Below the pieces are notes generated by a model. That model was given only the letters and a program-made list of their open reading frames with translations, had not been told where the DNA came from and did no database searches. The position numbers and the translations under genes were made by a program. A stretch of DNA of 64,000 nucleotides from Aliiglaciecola sp. 3_MG-2023 (GTDB lineage Bacteria > Pseudomonadota > Gammaproteobacteria > Enterobacterales > Alteromonadaceae): assembly GCF_030548205.1 (NCBI RefSeq), contig NZ_JAUORV010000016.1, positions 81,423-145,422 of the forward strand. Reading direction: 5' to 3'. Within the stretch, counting starts at the first letter, position 1. Every line of letters starts with the position of its first letter. This document shows, piece by piece, positions 49,084 to 57,371 of this stretch.

Positions 49084-49661
49084 TTATGTTGTCTCAAGTG
49101 GTCGAATTGAATTTCAGTGTAATCGCCGTTACTTTCATAGAACTTTAAATAACGTAAATAGATATCACCTTTCAATTCAACATGACTAATGGCTTGCGCA
49201 AGGGCTGTGTCTTTTGGCGTTAACGACACCGACCAAGTTTGCTGGTCAATTTCACCGCTTAACTCAAAGTAGTTTTCTAACTTTTGCCATTCTGAAGTCA
49301 AGACTGAAAAGAACACTTCACTTAACAAGGTAACAACAGGATTAGATTCCGCTTGCAAGCTCATCACTTCCACGTCATCTTGGTGACTTACAATGCTAGA
49401 TGGTGTCATTGTCACTAAGTTTTGAATCGGAGAGAGTGTATGCCAGTGAACAACTTGCCCCTGAAGGTAGTCAAATTCACCTGTCGATTCCAGGCTCACA
49501 TCAAAGTCGTTCAGATACTTTTGCTGTACAAACTGTCCTTGCAAAAATTCAGGGGAACTTGAAATAGCATTGAGGGCGTTAATATCAAATTGAGCCAGTA
49601 CGTTGTTCGGCCAAAAAGTAAAGCTACTAATAAAGAAGCACACTAATAGGGTGTTTTTCAT
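49080..49661 (-). CDS. apeL: Aryl polyene cluster LolA-like periplasmic carrier (ApeL)
   Basis: The 193-residue protein has a signal peptide (cut near VLA-QFD) and resembles LolA, with LQGQFVQQKYLNDFDVSLESTG-type N-terminal strands and a hydrophobic-cavity fold. It is a plausible periplasmic carrier that hands the polyene lipid from ApeM to the outer membrane. It overlaps both apeM (GTGA) and apeK (ATGA). Confidence 0.85.
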   Translation of the reverse strand: MKNTLLVCFFISSFTFWPNNVLAQFDINALNAISSSPEFLQGQFVQQKYLNDFDVSLESTGEFDYLQGQVVHWHTLSPIQNLVTMTPSSIVSHQDDVEVMSLQAESNPVVTLLSEVFFSVLTSEWQKLENYFELSGEIDQQTWSVSLTPKDTALAQAISHVELKGDIYLRYLKFYESNGDYTEIQFDHLRQHK

Positions 49662-50065
49662 TTTGAGAGTCCCAATTTTTCAAATAATATTGGGGGTGAC
49701 TCAAACATCATTTCTTTGCTTTCAATTTCCACTGCCACTTGCACCGTAGATGCTTTAGTAAGGCGTTTACCCGATTCCTTATCAACAATTTGATAGTTTA
49801 TTTTTAACCTATTTTCCCATTCCACTATTTTTGCTTTAACGATAATTTGTTGTTGAAAACTCAGAGCCGATGCATAACGAATGTGCAGGTCGATGACAGG
49901 CCAAGCATAACCCGACTGCTCCATTTCAGGAAAGTTGTAAGCCATTTTATCAAACAACGCACAGCGCGCAATTTCAAGATACTTAACATAGTGCCCATGC
50001 CAAGCTATGCGCATCACATCGATATCATGAAAAGGTATGCTAATTTCGACCTGGGCTTCTATCAT
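49658..50065 (-). CDS. apeK: Aryl polyene cluster hot-dog thioesterase (ApeK)
   Basis: The 135-residue protein is a 4HBT-type acyl thioesterase with the N-terminal FHDIDVMRIAWHGHYVKYLE motif (Asp and His near residues 13-25). It could release or edit acyl-ACP intermediates. It overlaps apeL by 4 bp and follows the acyltransferase gene by 60 bp, the largest gap but one inside the cluster. Confidence 0.85.
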   Translation of the reverse strand: MIEAQVEISIPFHDIDVMRIAWHGHYVKYLEIARCALFDKMAYNFPEMEQSGYAWPVIDLHIRYASALSFQQQIIVKAKIVEWENRLKINYQIVDKESGKRLTKASTVQVAVEIESKEMMFESPPILFEKLGLSK

Positions 50066-50125
50066 TTGGGTGTTCCTTGTTAAATCACTCGTGGCGGTTA
50101 AACCTGCACTATTGCTTAGCAGTTA

Positions 50126-51061
50126 TTATTTAGGTGTTTTATTATCCGATAGCCAGAAAGGAAAAAAGTTAAACCACTGCAAAGGCGCTTTTATGCAGTA
50201 ATGTTGTAATCTATTTGCATAATTTTGAACCACTAAATCTAATTGTTGTTGACGTTCTTTACGAGCAAACTTTAGTTGCTCCGAAAATTTTTCCACATAA
50301 ATATGATAGTTTTTTCGCTGCTTTAAACAAAATAACAGATAGACAGGACATTTTAACAAACTCGCTAAAATGAATGCTCCTTGGGGTAAATGAGCAGGTT
50401 TACCTAAAAAGTCCACCTTAGATATTCGTCCAACATGCTCTGGTGTGCGATCACCGGCAATGACAATGAGCTCTCCCCGTGCCACTCGCTCAGCTAACAT
50501 TATGGCGGTGGCTGGTGATAAGTCATTGACTTGCAGCAATTCCGCATGGGAATTACTGTCTAATTGCTGCATAAGTGAATTAATCTTTTCGGCGTGTTCG
50601 GTATTCACAAGAATGGTTAATTTCACTTCATCGAGTTTTTGCCGCAGGGCATTACAGACTTCAATATTGCCTAAATGGGACACCACTATTAAGGCCCCCT
50701 GACCTGATGCTTTGATGCTATCAACCACTGAAGGAGTCTCGAATACAATTGCGTCAGGGGTTATTCGTCCCATCCAAACTAATAATTTGTCTAACAACAT
50801 GTTCCCAAACGAGATGAAATGCTTAAAACTATTTAACTGTGAGAATTGATCAGGGGATAAAAATGGTTTCAAGTAACTAAGGTATTGTTGCGACGAGTGC
50901 CTCGCTGTTTTATTGGTTAAATAGTAATACGCCATAACTGGCAAAAGTATTACGCTAAACACTGTTCTACCAAATAAACGATAGATAAAGAGTAAAATCT
51001 TAATCCCTAATACGGTGCCGTTTTCCTGTACTTGGGTCCAATGGGTAATATTCTTTTGCAT
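50126..51061 (-). CDS. LpxL/HtrB-like acyltransferase (C-terminal half of an ApeJ-type enzyme)
   Basis: The 311-residue protein has an N-terminal membrane helix and a lysophospholipid-acyltransferase fold. The HLGNIEVCNAL segment carries the catalytic-type His-x4-Glu, and GDRTPEHVGR is also typical of the HtrB/LpxL family. It would link the aryl polyene to a lipid anchor. In some APE clusters glycosyltransferase and acyltransferase are one ApeJ protein; here its ATG directly follows the glycosyltransferase TAA, in the same frame. Its own ribosome binding site is weak, suggesting translational coupling. Confidence 0.82.
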   Translation of the reverse strand: MQKNITHWTQVQENGTVLGIKILLFIYRLFGRTVFSVILLPVMAYYYLTNKTARHSSQQYLSYLKPFLSPDQFSQLNSFKHFISFGNMLLDKLLVWMGRITPDAIVFETPSVVDSIKASGQGALIVVSHLGNIEVCNALRQKLDEVKLTILVNTEHAEKINSLMQQLDSNSHAELLQVNDLSPATAIMLAERVARGELIVIAGDRTPEHVGRISKVDFLGKPAHLPQGAFILASLLKCPVYLLFCLKQRKNYHIYVEKFSEQLKFARKERQQQLDLVVQNYANRLQHYCIKAPLQWFNFFPFWLSDNKTPK

Positions 51062-51823
51062 TTAAAATTTCTGCCATAATAGCTTAGGCAAACGCACAAG
51101 CATTCCAAAGAATAGTCGTGTATGCATCCAGCTTATTAACACATTATCGTGGACTAAATTAAAGTGAGAAACGCCGTCAGTTGGATAGTTGACTTTGGTT
51201 TGTAAGTTAATTATCTGTCCATTTTGCCATAACCAGCGGACGATAATTTCAGTGTCAAAGTCCATGCGATTACCGCAAGGATTTTTTTCCAACAGCTGAT
51301 TAAATTGATTGACTGGATATAACCTGAATCCGCACATACTATCTTTGATTGTAAAAGAAAGTGTGTTAATCCACACCCATACATGGGTTAGATAGCGGCC
51401 ATAGTACCGACCTTTAGAAATTGTTTCATCGTACTGAGGATAACCAGCAATGAGAGCTTTAGGATGATGTTCACCGGTCTCCATAAACTCAGGAATATCG
51501 GCTAAATTATGCTGGCCATCAGCATCGACCTGCAAGCCGTGACTAAACCCCATTTTAGCTAAATGACGCAGGCCAGACTTCACAGCATGCCCCTTTCCAC
51601 CATTTTGCGGTAACGATAATAATGTCACTTGTTGACTATATTGTTCAGCTAATTGCCGAAGCACTGTAGCACAAGCTTCATGACTACCATCATCAACGAG
51701 TAACACAGGATAACCAAACCTCAGCACGTCACTCAAGGTACCGACAACAGCCACTTCATGGTTGTACACTGGGATTAAAATAGCAGGTTTAAATTCAGCG
51801 TTACGCAAAACAAATTCGTCCAC
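51062..51823 (-). CDS. Family 2 glycosyltransferase (N-terminal half of an ApeJ-type enzyme)
   Basis: The 253-residue protein has the GT-A start FKPAILIPVYNHEVAVVGTL, the VDDGS motif near residue 41 and the metal-binding DADGQ (VDADGQHN). It probably adds a sugar or sugar-like group during anchoring of the polyene. It starts with GTG and overlaps the ligase-dehydratase gene by 23 bp. It ends with TAA immediately before the in-frame ATG of the acyltransferase. Confidence 0.84.
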   Translation of the reverse strand: MDEFVLRNAEFKPAILIPVYNHEVAVVGTLSDVLRFGYPVLLVDDGSHEACATVLRQLAEQYSQQVTLLSLPQNGGKGHAVKSGLRHLAKMGFSHGLQVDADGQHNLADIPEFMETGEHHPKALIAGYPQYDETISKGRYYGRYLTHVWVWINTLSFTIKDSMCGFRLYPVNQFNQLLEKNPCGNRMDFDTEIIVRWLWQNGQIINLQTKVNYPTDGVSHFNLVHDNVLISWMHTRLFFGMLVRLPKLLWQKF

Positions 51824-53501
51824 TTGAGTGAAGCCCCTTATCTGAGCGATAAGAGAAACTGACTTTCTGCTTTTGGGAATTAAACACTAACACCAGATCT
51901 ATCTTATCTTCAGGCTGAATAACACCCGAAAACTTAATCACCTCTAAATGACTAAAACGACCTGAAATAACAAAATACTCTGCAGCATATTTTTGCGCCC
52001 AGTGCACCTGCACAACACCCGGTAAAATAGGGGCTTGTTCAAAATGGCCGTCAAAATAAACGAGTTCTTTAGGCATAACACAAGCAATCTTTACTTCTGC
52101 TGTTTCTTTATCAATAGATTTAATAATTGGCCATTTAAGCAAGGCAGGCTGCTCCATTAAAGCTTGCAAGGAAGCCAAAGTGATCTTACCTTGCGAATTA
52201 TAAGGCATTGTATCAACAAATCGCCAACGTCTGGGCACTACGATTGTTTCAAAACTTTGCAGCAATAAAGTGCGTAATGTTTTAATGACCTTGGGGCGGC
52301 CACAGTGCATTAATTGTATTTGCCCGGTTTCACTGAGTATTAATACAACTGCAACTTCAGTTCGTTTGCGAGCAATGGAAAAAGCTTTCGCTTCTGAAAC
52401 CCATTCATGTTGGCTCAATACACTTTCAATGGCATTCAAAGAAACTCGTTTTCCCTCGATTTTGACAATGAGATCTGATCTGCCTTTTAATTCAAAACTA
52501 CCATCAGGGTGAATTTTTAGCTGATCGTTGAGATAGGGAGAAGACTTATCCACGAAGTCAGAGCAAACCTTAACCAAGTCCTGTTGTTCAATTTCAAAAG
52601 AAACATCAGGTACGCACTGCCAACGAGCTTCTCCTTTTGACTCGGTTTGCTTTCGCCACGCAATCACCCCAGTCTCGGAACTACCATAAATTTCCACCAA
52701 AGGTGCATTTAGCAATTTACTCATACGCAATGCATCGGCTTTTTTCAACGGCGCAGCGGCTGAAAAAATGTTTAAACATTCTGCCTTCATTGATGACCAA
52801 GCTAAGAGTTCGTTTACCCGCGAAATATGAGAGGGACTGGCAACAAGCACATATTGAGTTAAGTGTTGAGCGTTATTGAATATATCTTCGGTGTACTCAC
52901 ATAATTCAGTTAAAAATGGTTGGCCTGAGCTAAAAGGACGCAATAACCGAAAGGTCAACCCGTATAAATGTTGATGGCTAACGGTAGACAATATCCTAGC
53001 TCCGGGAACAGCAGGAAACTGCTGTTCTAGGCTTTGTAATTCGCTCTCGAGTTGGCCGATGGTTTTCGCTATTGCCTTGGGCTCACCACTGGAACCCGAA
53101 GTATACAATTCTACTGCCACTTGTTCTCTATCAATGCCGGTAAAGTGTAAGTTAAGGGTTTCTGAATCTTGGCCTGCGGGCAGCAGAGTAATGCTATTCT
53201 CCATTTCACCAACGCCGCCATCCGCGTCATTTAGTAATCGAGAGATTGTGGCTGGACGGTTATCGCCAGGAACACAAGCAACTCTTTTGAGATACCAAAG
53301 TGCATAAACAATGGATAAGAATTCGAAAGGATCGCTGTGATATACAACCCAACGTTGCCCCACATATTGTGACAACGCCTGATGCCAACGATAAACGTTA
53401 GTTTTAAAATCTTCGCAGGTTAATTCGTTTCCACAACGGATGGCAACGTTTTGATTAGGACGTGATTCCGTCCAATTTGATAAAGAAAACTTTTTTGACA
53501 T
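51801..53501 (-). CDS. apeH: Fused acyl/aryl-ACP ligase (ApeH) and 3-hydroxyacyl-ACP dehydratase (ApeI)
   Basis: The 566-residue protein joins two APE functions. Residues about 1-455 are an AMP-forming ligase with the P-loop YTSGSSGEPK (about 132-141), the IYGSSETG motif, KGRSDLIVKIEGKRVS hinge region and the C-terminal catalytic Lys in NSQGKITL. Residues about 470-566 are a FabA/FabZ-like hot-dog domain with YFDGHFEQAPILPGVVQVHW. The ligase would load the aryl starter onto a carrier protein; the dehydratase would form polyene double bonds with ApeP. It overlaps the glycosyltransferase by 23 bp. Confidence 0.87.
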   Translation of the reverse strand: MSKKFSLSNWTESRPNQNVAIRCGNELTCEDFKTNVYRWHQALSQYVGQRWVVYHSDPFEFLSIVYALWYLKRVACVPGDNRPATISRLLNDADGGVGEMENSITLLPAGQDSETLNLHFTGIDREQVAVELYTSGSSGEPKAIAKTIGQLESELQSLEQQFPAVPGARILSTVSHQHLYGLTFRLLRPFSSGQPFLTELCEYTEDIFNNAQHLTQYVLVASPSHISRVNELLAWSSMKAECLNIFSAAAPLKKADALRMSKLLNAPLVEIYGSSETGVIAWRKQTESKGEARWQCVPDVSFEIEQQDLVKVCSDFVDKSSPYLNDQLKIHPDGSFELKGRSDLIVKIEGKRVSLNAIESVLSQHEWVSEAKAFSIARKRTEVAVVLILSETGQIQLMHCGRPKVIKTLRTLLLQSFETIVVPRRWRFVDTMPYNSQGKITLASLQALMEQPALLKWPIIKSIDKETAEVKIACVMPKELVYFDGHFEQAPILPGVVQVHWAQKYAAEYFVISGRFSHLEVIKFSGVIQPEDKIDLVLVFNSQKQKVSFSYRSDKGLHSSGRICFA

Positions 53502-53502
53502 A

Positions 53503-54045
53503 CTAGGCCTTAATAACGTGTTGCCTAATAAGCCATTCAGAAATACCCAAGATCCCCATTAGCACATATGCGACTAGCCCGTTGTATAACATCCAAACTT
53601 CATCCTTTGAAAATAGCGCAGTAAAACACGCTATTGAGCCATTAAAGACAAAAAATATGCTCCACGCGACTGTGACCTTGCGAGTATAAACGACAGCTTT
53701 ATTGGGTAATTCAGGTTCTTTTAAACGTGCGAACTTTTCGACGATAGGAGTGGCAGTAAAAAGACTGCCAGCAAACAACACAAAAAAACTCAAATTCATC
53801 ATAACCGGATAAAACTTCAGGCCAAGTTGTTGGCCTGCGAACATGATGACACATCCCATTACTAATAACGTGATTAGAATGACGTTACGTTCTGAGGATT
53901 CTCCAGATGCACACCAACGCAGAGCTAGTATTGAAAACACAAAAGGAATCAACCATTTCCCTTCAATTCTCTGTAACCCGAAATAAACAACAAATGGATA
54001 ACTGATACTCAATATAATAACCACTAAGGTTAAAAGTTTTTTCAT
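53503..54045 (-). CDS. apeG: Aryl polyene cluster membrane protein (ApeG, COG4648)
   Basis: The 180-residue protein is almost entirely hydrophobic, with about five membrane helices. It matches the COG4648 membrane protein constantly present in APE clusters between the carrier proteins and the ligase. Its role is unknown. It is 3 bp after apeF and 1 bp before apeH. Confidence 0.82.
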   Translation of the reverse strand: MKKLLTLVVIILSISYPFVVYFGLQRIEGKWLIPFVFSILALRWCASGESSERNVILITLLVMGCVIMFAGQQLGLKFYPVMMNLSFFVLFAGSLFTATPIVEKFARLKEPELPNKAVVYTRKVTVAWSIFFVFNGSIACFTALFSKDEVWMLYNGLVAYVLMGILGISEWLIRQHVIKA

Positions 54046-54048
54046 CAG

Positions 54049-54297
54049 TTATTCGGCCGTTAATTTATTTACCTGTTCAACAATATCATTTACGGTTCTA
54101 ACAGATTTAAAATCCTCTGGTTTTATTTTGATACCTGTCATTTTGCGTAGCTCTACGACCAAATCGACGGCATCAATGCTATCTATATCAAGGTCTTCGT
54201 ACAAATTTGATTCTGGGGTGACCTTAGCTGGTTCCAATTCAAATAGTTCCTCAAAAAGCGCAACAACTTTTTGAAAAGTATCTTCCTGTTTTTTCAT
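54049..54297 (-). CDS. apeF: Aryl polyene cluster acyl carrier protein (ApeF)
   Basis: The 82-residue acidic carrier protein has the phosphopantetheine site LDIDSIDAVDL with Ser40. It is one of two tandem ACPs that hold the starter and growing chain. It follows apeE by 14 bp. Confidence 0.9.
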   Translation of the reverse strand: MKKQEDTFQKVVALFEELFELEPAKVTPESNLYEDLDIDSIDAVDLVVELRKMTGIKIKPEDFKSVRTVNDIVEQVNKLTAE

Positions 54298-54311
54298 AAT
54301 ATCGACTTACT

Positions 54312-54572
54312 TTATATTGTTCTGTGATTTTTTACTAAGTCAGCCAAGGCATTCACATTGGCGAAGTGAGCTCGGGTTTCTTCCGAATTCGAATCAAGTT
54401 TAATTCCATAGCGTTTTTGTAACGCCAATCCTATTTCTAATGCATCAATAGAATCCAGTCCGAGACCATCAACAAATAATGGATCGTCATTATCAATTTC
54501 TTCTGCTTCTACATCTTCAAGATCAAGACATTCTATAATCATTTCTTTTAATTCAGTTTGCAACGCTGTCAT
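54312..54572 (-). CDS. apeE: Aryl polyene cluster acyl carrier protein (ApeE)
   Basis: The 86-residue carrier protein has the phosphopantetheine site LGLDSIDALEI with Ser41. The ATG at 54572 is preferred because TTGGAG precedes it; the ATG six codons upstream has no ribosome binding site. It overlaps the 3' end of apeD by 20 bp. Confidence 0.88.
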   Translation of the reverse strand: MTALQTELKEMIIECLDLEDVEAEEIDNDDPLFVDGLGLDSIDALEIGLALQKRYGIKLDSNSEETRAHFANVNALADLVKNHRTI

Positions 54573-55332
54573 TAACTCCAACCTCAGCATTAAAATATTT
54601 AGTTAAATAATCAGTCAGCAACCTCGCATTTTTTGTGCTATTTGATAACTGAAAGTCACTCACTTTAATTATTGGATTTGCCGATATATTAAAATGCATG
54701 GGACTTGACGGGATATGATACCACTTATCTTGCTTAGTAAGTGATATAGGCTCACAACTAATTATGACTGGTGTTATATCAACATTAGTTCTGATAGCAA
54801 TATTAGCTGCTCCGCGCTTTAATTGATGGGACTTCCCCGGAACACTTCGAGTCCCTTCTGGAAATACAATCATAATTTGTTGTTTATTAAACACTTCTTT
54901 TGCATCAATGAGAACATCATTTGCTTCACCATTATTAATGGTATACCCCGCAGCTCGAATGGCCCCGCGCATAAACGGATTACGCAATAATGCACCTTTT
55001 ACCACACAGTTAGCGTTGGGGATAAGTGCAATTAAAAACACGACATCCAATAGAGTTGGATGATTAGCAAGTACTAACTTAGCCTGTCTGAGTTCTTTCG
55101 CTCCGTGAATTTCATAGGTTAATACCCCTAAGAATCTCATTAACTTAATAAAGGATGAGAAGGCTATATGAATAAATTTCTGACCTCTCGCTTCTCTTTT
55201 TAATCGAGTACCAGGTAATAAAAATAAGACAGGCACCACAATAACCGGGATGATAATCCCCCCAACGCCGAACACAAAAAAACTAAAAGCAGTGGCAAAC
55301 CAACGCCACGCAAAATTTAATTTAGCCTGCAT
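54553..55332 (-). CDS. apeD: Aryl polyene cluster PlsC-like acyltransferase (ApeD)
   Basis: The 259-residue protein is a 1-acyl-glycerol-3-phosphate-acyltransferase-like enzyme with a membrane helix near the N-terminus, the catalytic NHPTLLD motif (His-x4-Asp) and the FPEGTRS motif. It probably acylates the lipid anchor. The ATG at 55332 lies in the apeC 3' end (11-bp overlap); an ATG twelve codons upstream would give a 47-bp overlap and is less likely. Confidence 0.86.
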   Translation of the reverse strand: MQAKLNFAWRWFATAFSFFVFGVGGIIIPVIVVPVLFLLPGTRLKREARGQKFIHIAFSSFIKLMRFLGVLTYEIHGAKELRQAKLVLANHPTLLDVVFLIALIPNANCVVKGALLRNPFMRGAIRAAGYTINNGEANDVLIDAKEVFNKQQIMIVFPEGTRSVPGKSHQLKRGAANIAIRTNVDITPVIISCEPISLTKQDKWYHIPSSPMHFNISANPIIKVSDFQLSNSTKNARLLTDYLTKYFNAEVGVNDSVAN

Positions 55333-56065
55333 GATTAACGGTCTTTTGTAGTGCCCATGTGGAGCCATTCAGTCGACATTGATAACCATCGGATTGGTCA
55401 AGTAAAAATGCCAGAAATCCTTGTAATTCACTTTTCGGATTCGAATGCAAATGTTGACCAGCCTCCCCCTCTTTTTGATAGGTCAATGATAATGAATTTT
55501 CGTTGTCTCGACTCAACACCAATGCTAAAGCATAGGGAAATTCCGAGCTTTGACTGAATGGTTGATACAACGAAGGCAAAGGCATGTCGTAAACAATACA
55601 AAGGACTTTTTCGGATACTTGCAATTGGCCGATAGCTTCAAACAGAGCACTGGCAATCAAACCTTGCATAGCCGCTATCGCGGTTATTTCACGATTGTTA
55701 TGATGAATAATTGAAAACAAGCCGCTGACGGCATTGTGTACCGCTAAACTAAACCCCGTTGGTGACATATCTTCATGTTTACCAATCCCCTCTAACAATG
55801 AGAGTGTGAGTTTAGTGTCACCATGTTGCGAGGCAAAAACACAAGGAATATTAGGATCTTCAAGCCCCAACTGGTGAATGGCACCCATGGCACATTTACC
55901 CAAGGTGTTGAAGCGTCGTCGCAACATCATAGGTACATGTTTCAAGTTAACCTTCAATTGATGTTCCGCAATATCAGTATTTTCAGATAACCACTTAGTC
56001 CAATCCTCTTTAGTTTCCAGAGATGGAGCTAGCGCTGTCCATGCTTCTAACGTAAAACCCGCCAA
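55322..56065 (-). CDS. apeC: Aryl polyene cluster chain-length-factor-like ketosynthase partner (ApeC)
   Basis: The 247-residue protein resembles only the N-terminal part of beta-ketoacyl synthases and lacks an active-site Cys; the corresponding region reads SLAVHNAVSG (about residues 106-115). ApeC proteins form a heterodimer with the ketosynthase ApeO and act like a chain length factor. It is the first gene of the minus-strand cluster, so the cluster promoter should lie in 56066-56282. Confidence 0.84.
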   Translation of the reverse strand: MAGFTLEAWTALAPSLETKEDWTKWLSENTDIAEHQLKVNLKHVPMMLRRRFNTLGKCAMGAIHQLGLEDPNIPCVFASQHGDTKLTLSLLEGIGKHEDMSPTGFSLAVHNAVSGLFSIIHHNNREITAIAAMQGLIASALFEAIGQLQVSEKVLCIVYDMPLPSLYQPFSQSSEFPYALALVLSRDNENSLSLTYQKEGEAGQHLHSNPKSELQGFLAFLLDQSDGYQCRLNGSTWALQKTVNHAG

Positions 56066-56282
56066 ATAAATCTCCGTGTGCAGTTATCGCAAGTAAATTA
56101 GTCATTTTTCGCCAGCATTTTACTTCACTGACTCATTATTGCAACGAAGTGCAGAAAGTTTATTGGACTGAAACAGTTGACGGTGAATTCCTTTCTAATT
56201 AACCTTTCGCGGTAAGTCAGGGATTTCACTGTGACTGTGTAATTAAACATCCGAAAATAACCCAAATGGAGATTAGGACAAC
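56066..56282. promoter_or_regulatory. Divergent promoter region of the aryl polyene cluster
   Basis: This 217-bp AT-rich gap separates apeC (minus) from the secreted-protein gene (plus) and must hold both promoters. No regulator gene is adjacent and no clear palindromic operator was recognised. Confidence 0.5.
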
Positions 56283-56723
56283 ATGAAAATTTTTAACATT
56301 GTAGTAGGTTTATCTTTGATACTAATGGCGTCAAATACGATGGCGCGGGATACCAAACATATGTATTCAATTCAAGAAGCGATGGAGTCAGCTGATTTTA
56401 AACAGAGGTTAGATCCTAATATTGCCCTTTATTTTGGCGAGCAGGCACATGGTGAAGTGAAAAAAAGCTTAGGCAGTTACCCTACAAATAAAAAAACCAA
56501 TGCGTTTAATAAAAGCGATGATGAAGCTTGCCAATGGGTGTTGTTGTCAGCGCTATTAACCTTGCAAGAGCGAGCCAAAAAGGAAGGTGGTAACGCCGTG
56601 ATCAATATAGCCAGCTATTATAAAAAGAATACAGTGGTTAGTGAAACAGAATACGAATGCCATGCGGGTGCATTTGTTGCAGGTGTAGCCTTGATGGGTG
56701 AAGTGGTAGAACTTGCAAATTAA
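56283..56723 (+). CDS. Small secreted protein adjacent to the aryl polyene cluster
   Basis: The 146-residue protein has a signal peptide (about residues 1-21, cut near TMA-RDT) and a small alpha/beta mature domain. Two cysteines, in EACQWVLL and YECHAGAF, could form a disulfide. Similar small proteins carry a misleading excinuclease-ATPase label in databases, from memory; nothing here resembles UvrA. It overlaps the phosphopantetheinyl transferase gene by 11 bp, so the two are cotranscribed. Function unknown. Confidence 0.7.
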   Translation: MKIFNIVVGLSLILMASNTMARDTKHMYSIQEAMESADFKQRLDPNIALYFGEQAHGEVKKSLGSYPTNKKTNAFNKSDDEACQWVLLSALLTLQERAKKEGGNAVINIASYYKKNTVVSETEYECHAGAFVAGVALMGEVVELAN

Positions 56724-57348
56724 TTTCAAAAAAGATGTCGATTTTCAACTTTGGGAAACCAGAGTTGAAAATCAGCAACAAGATATCGAATCAACCGTTC
56801 TACAATATTTATCTCCATCGGAATACATAAGGCTAAATAACCTTAGCCATACCAAAAAACAACGAGAATACCTCTATAGCAGAGCGCTAATTCGAAGCGC
56901 GTTTAGCCAAGTTTTTGATGTCCCGCTTGATTATTGGTCAATAGTCGATAGCGCAAACACACTTCCGGTAGTTACTAATTTACCAGTATCATTAAATTAC
57001 AGTTTATCCCACAGCAATAACGTCATTAATTTTGCAGTTTCTCACGTTCCAGTAGGGATCGATCTGGAACAATATAAAGCGAGAAAAAACCTGTTACAAA
57101 TGGCTAAGTTATTTATGACTAAGACTGAATATCTTCATTTGCAAAGACTCAAGGAAATGGAAAAGCAAAGCTACTTTTATCGCATTTGGTGTGCAAAAGA
57201 AGCTTTTTTTAAATCCTTAGATGCAGATTCACAGAAGAGTTTTAGCCCGATAAATATTTCCATCGAAAATAATGAAATGCATCACTTAGACCTAATTGAC
57301 CATAGTGATGCACTTTTTGCTCGAATAATTATTTTAAGGAAAAACTAA
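56713..57348 (+). CDS. 4'-phosphopantetheinyl transferase, Sfp-like (TTG start)
   Basis: The enzyme would transfer the CoA phosphopantetheine arm to Ser40 of ApeF and Ser41 of ApeE. The 211-residue protein shows the PPTase motifs PVGIDLE (about residues 113-119) and WCAKEAFFK (about 156-164). The probable start is TTG within the 3' end of the upstream gene; no ATG or GTG occurs in frame near the N-terminus. Its position next to the cluster suggests it serves the Ape carrier proteins. Confidence 0.87.
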   Translation: MQINFKKDVDFQLWETRVENQQQDIESTVLQYLSPSEYIRLNNLSHTKKQREYLYSRALIRSAFSQVFDVPLDYWSIVDSANTLPVVTNLPVSLNYSLSHSNNVINFAVSHVPVGIDLEQYKARKNLLQMAKLFMTKTEYLHLQRLKEMEKQSYFYRIWCAKEAFFKSLDADSQKSFSPINISIENNEMHHLDLIDHSDALFARIIILRKN

Positions 57349-57371
57349 ATACCCCGCTAGGAAGGGATTGA

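Noticed and set aside
56283..56723. Secreted protein considered as an excinuclease subunit
   Set aside because: No ATP-binding, zinc or UvrA motifs; it has a signal peptide and only 146 residues.
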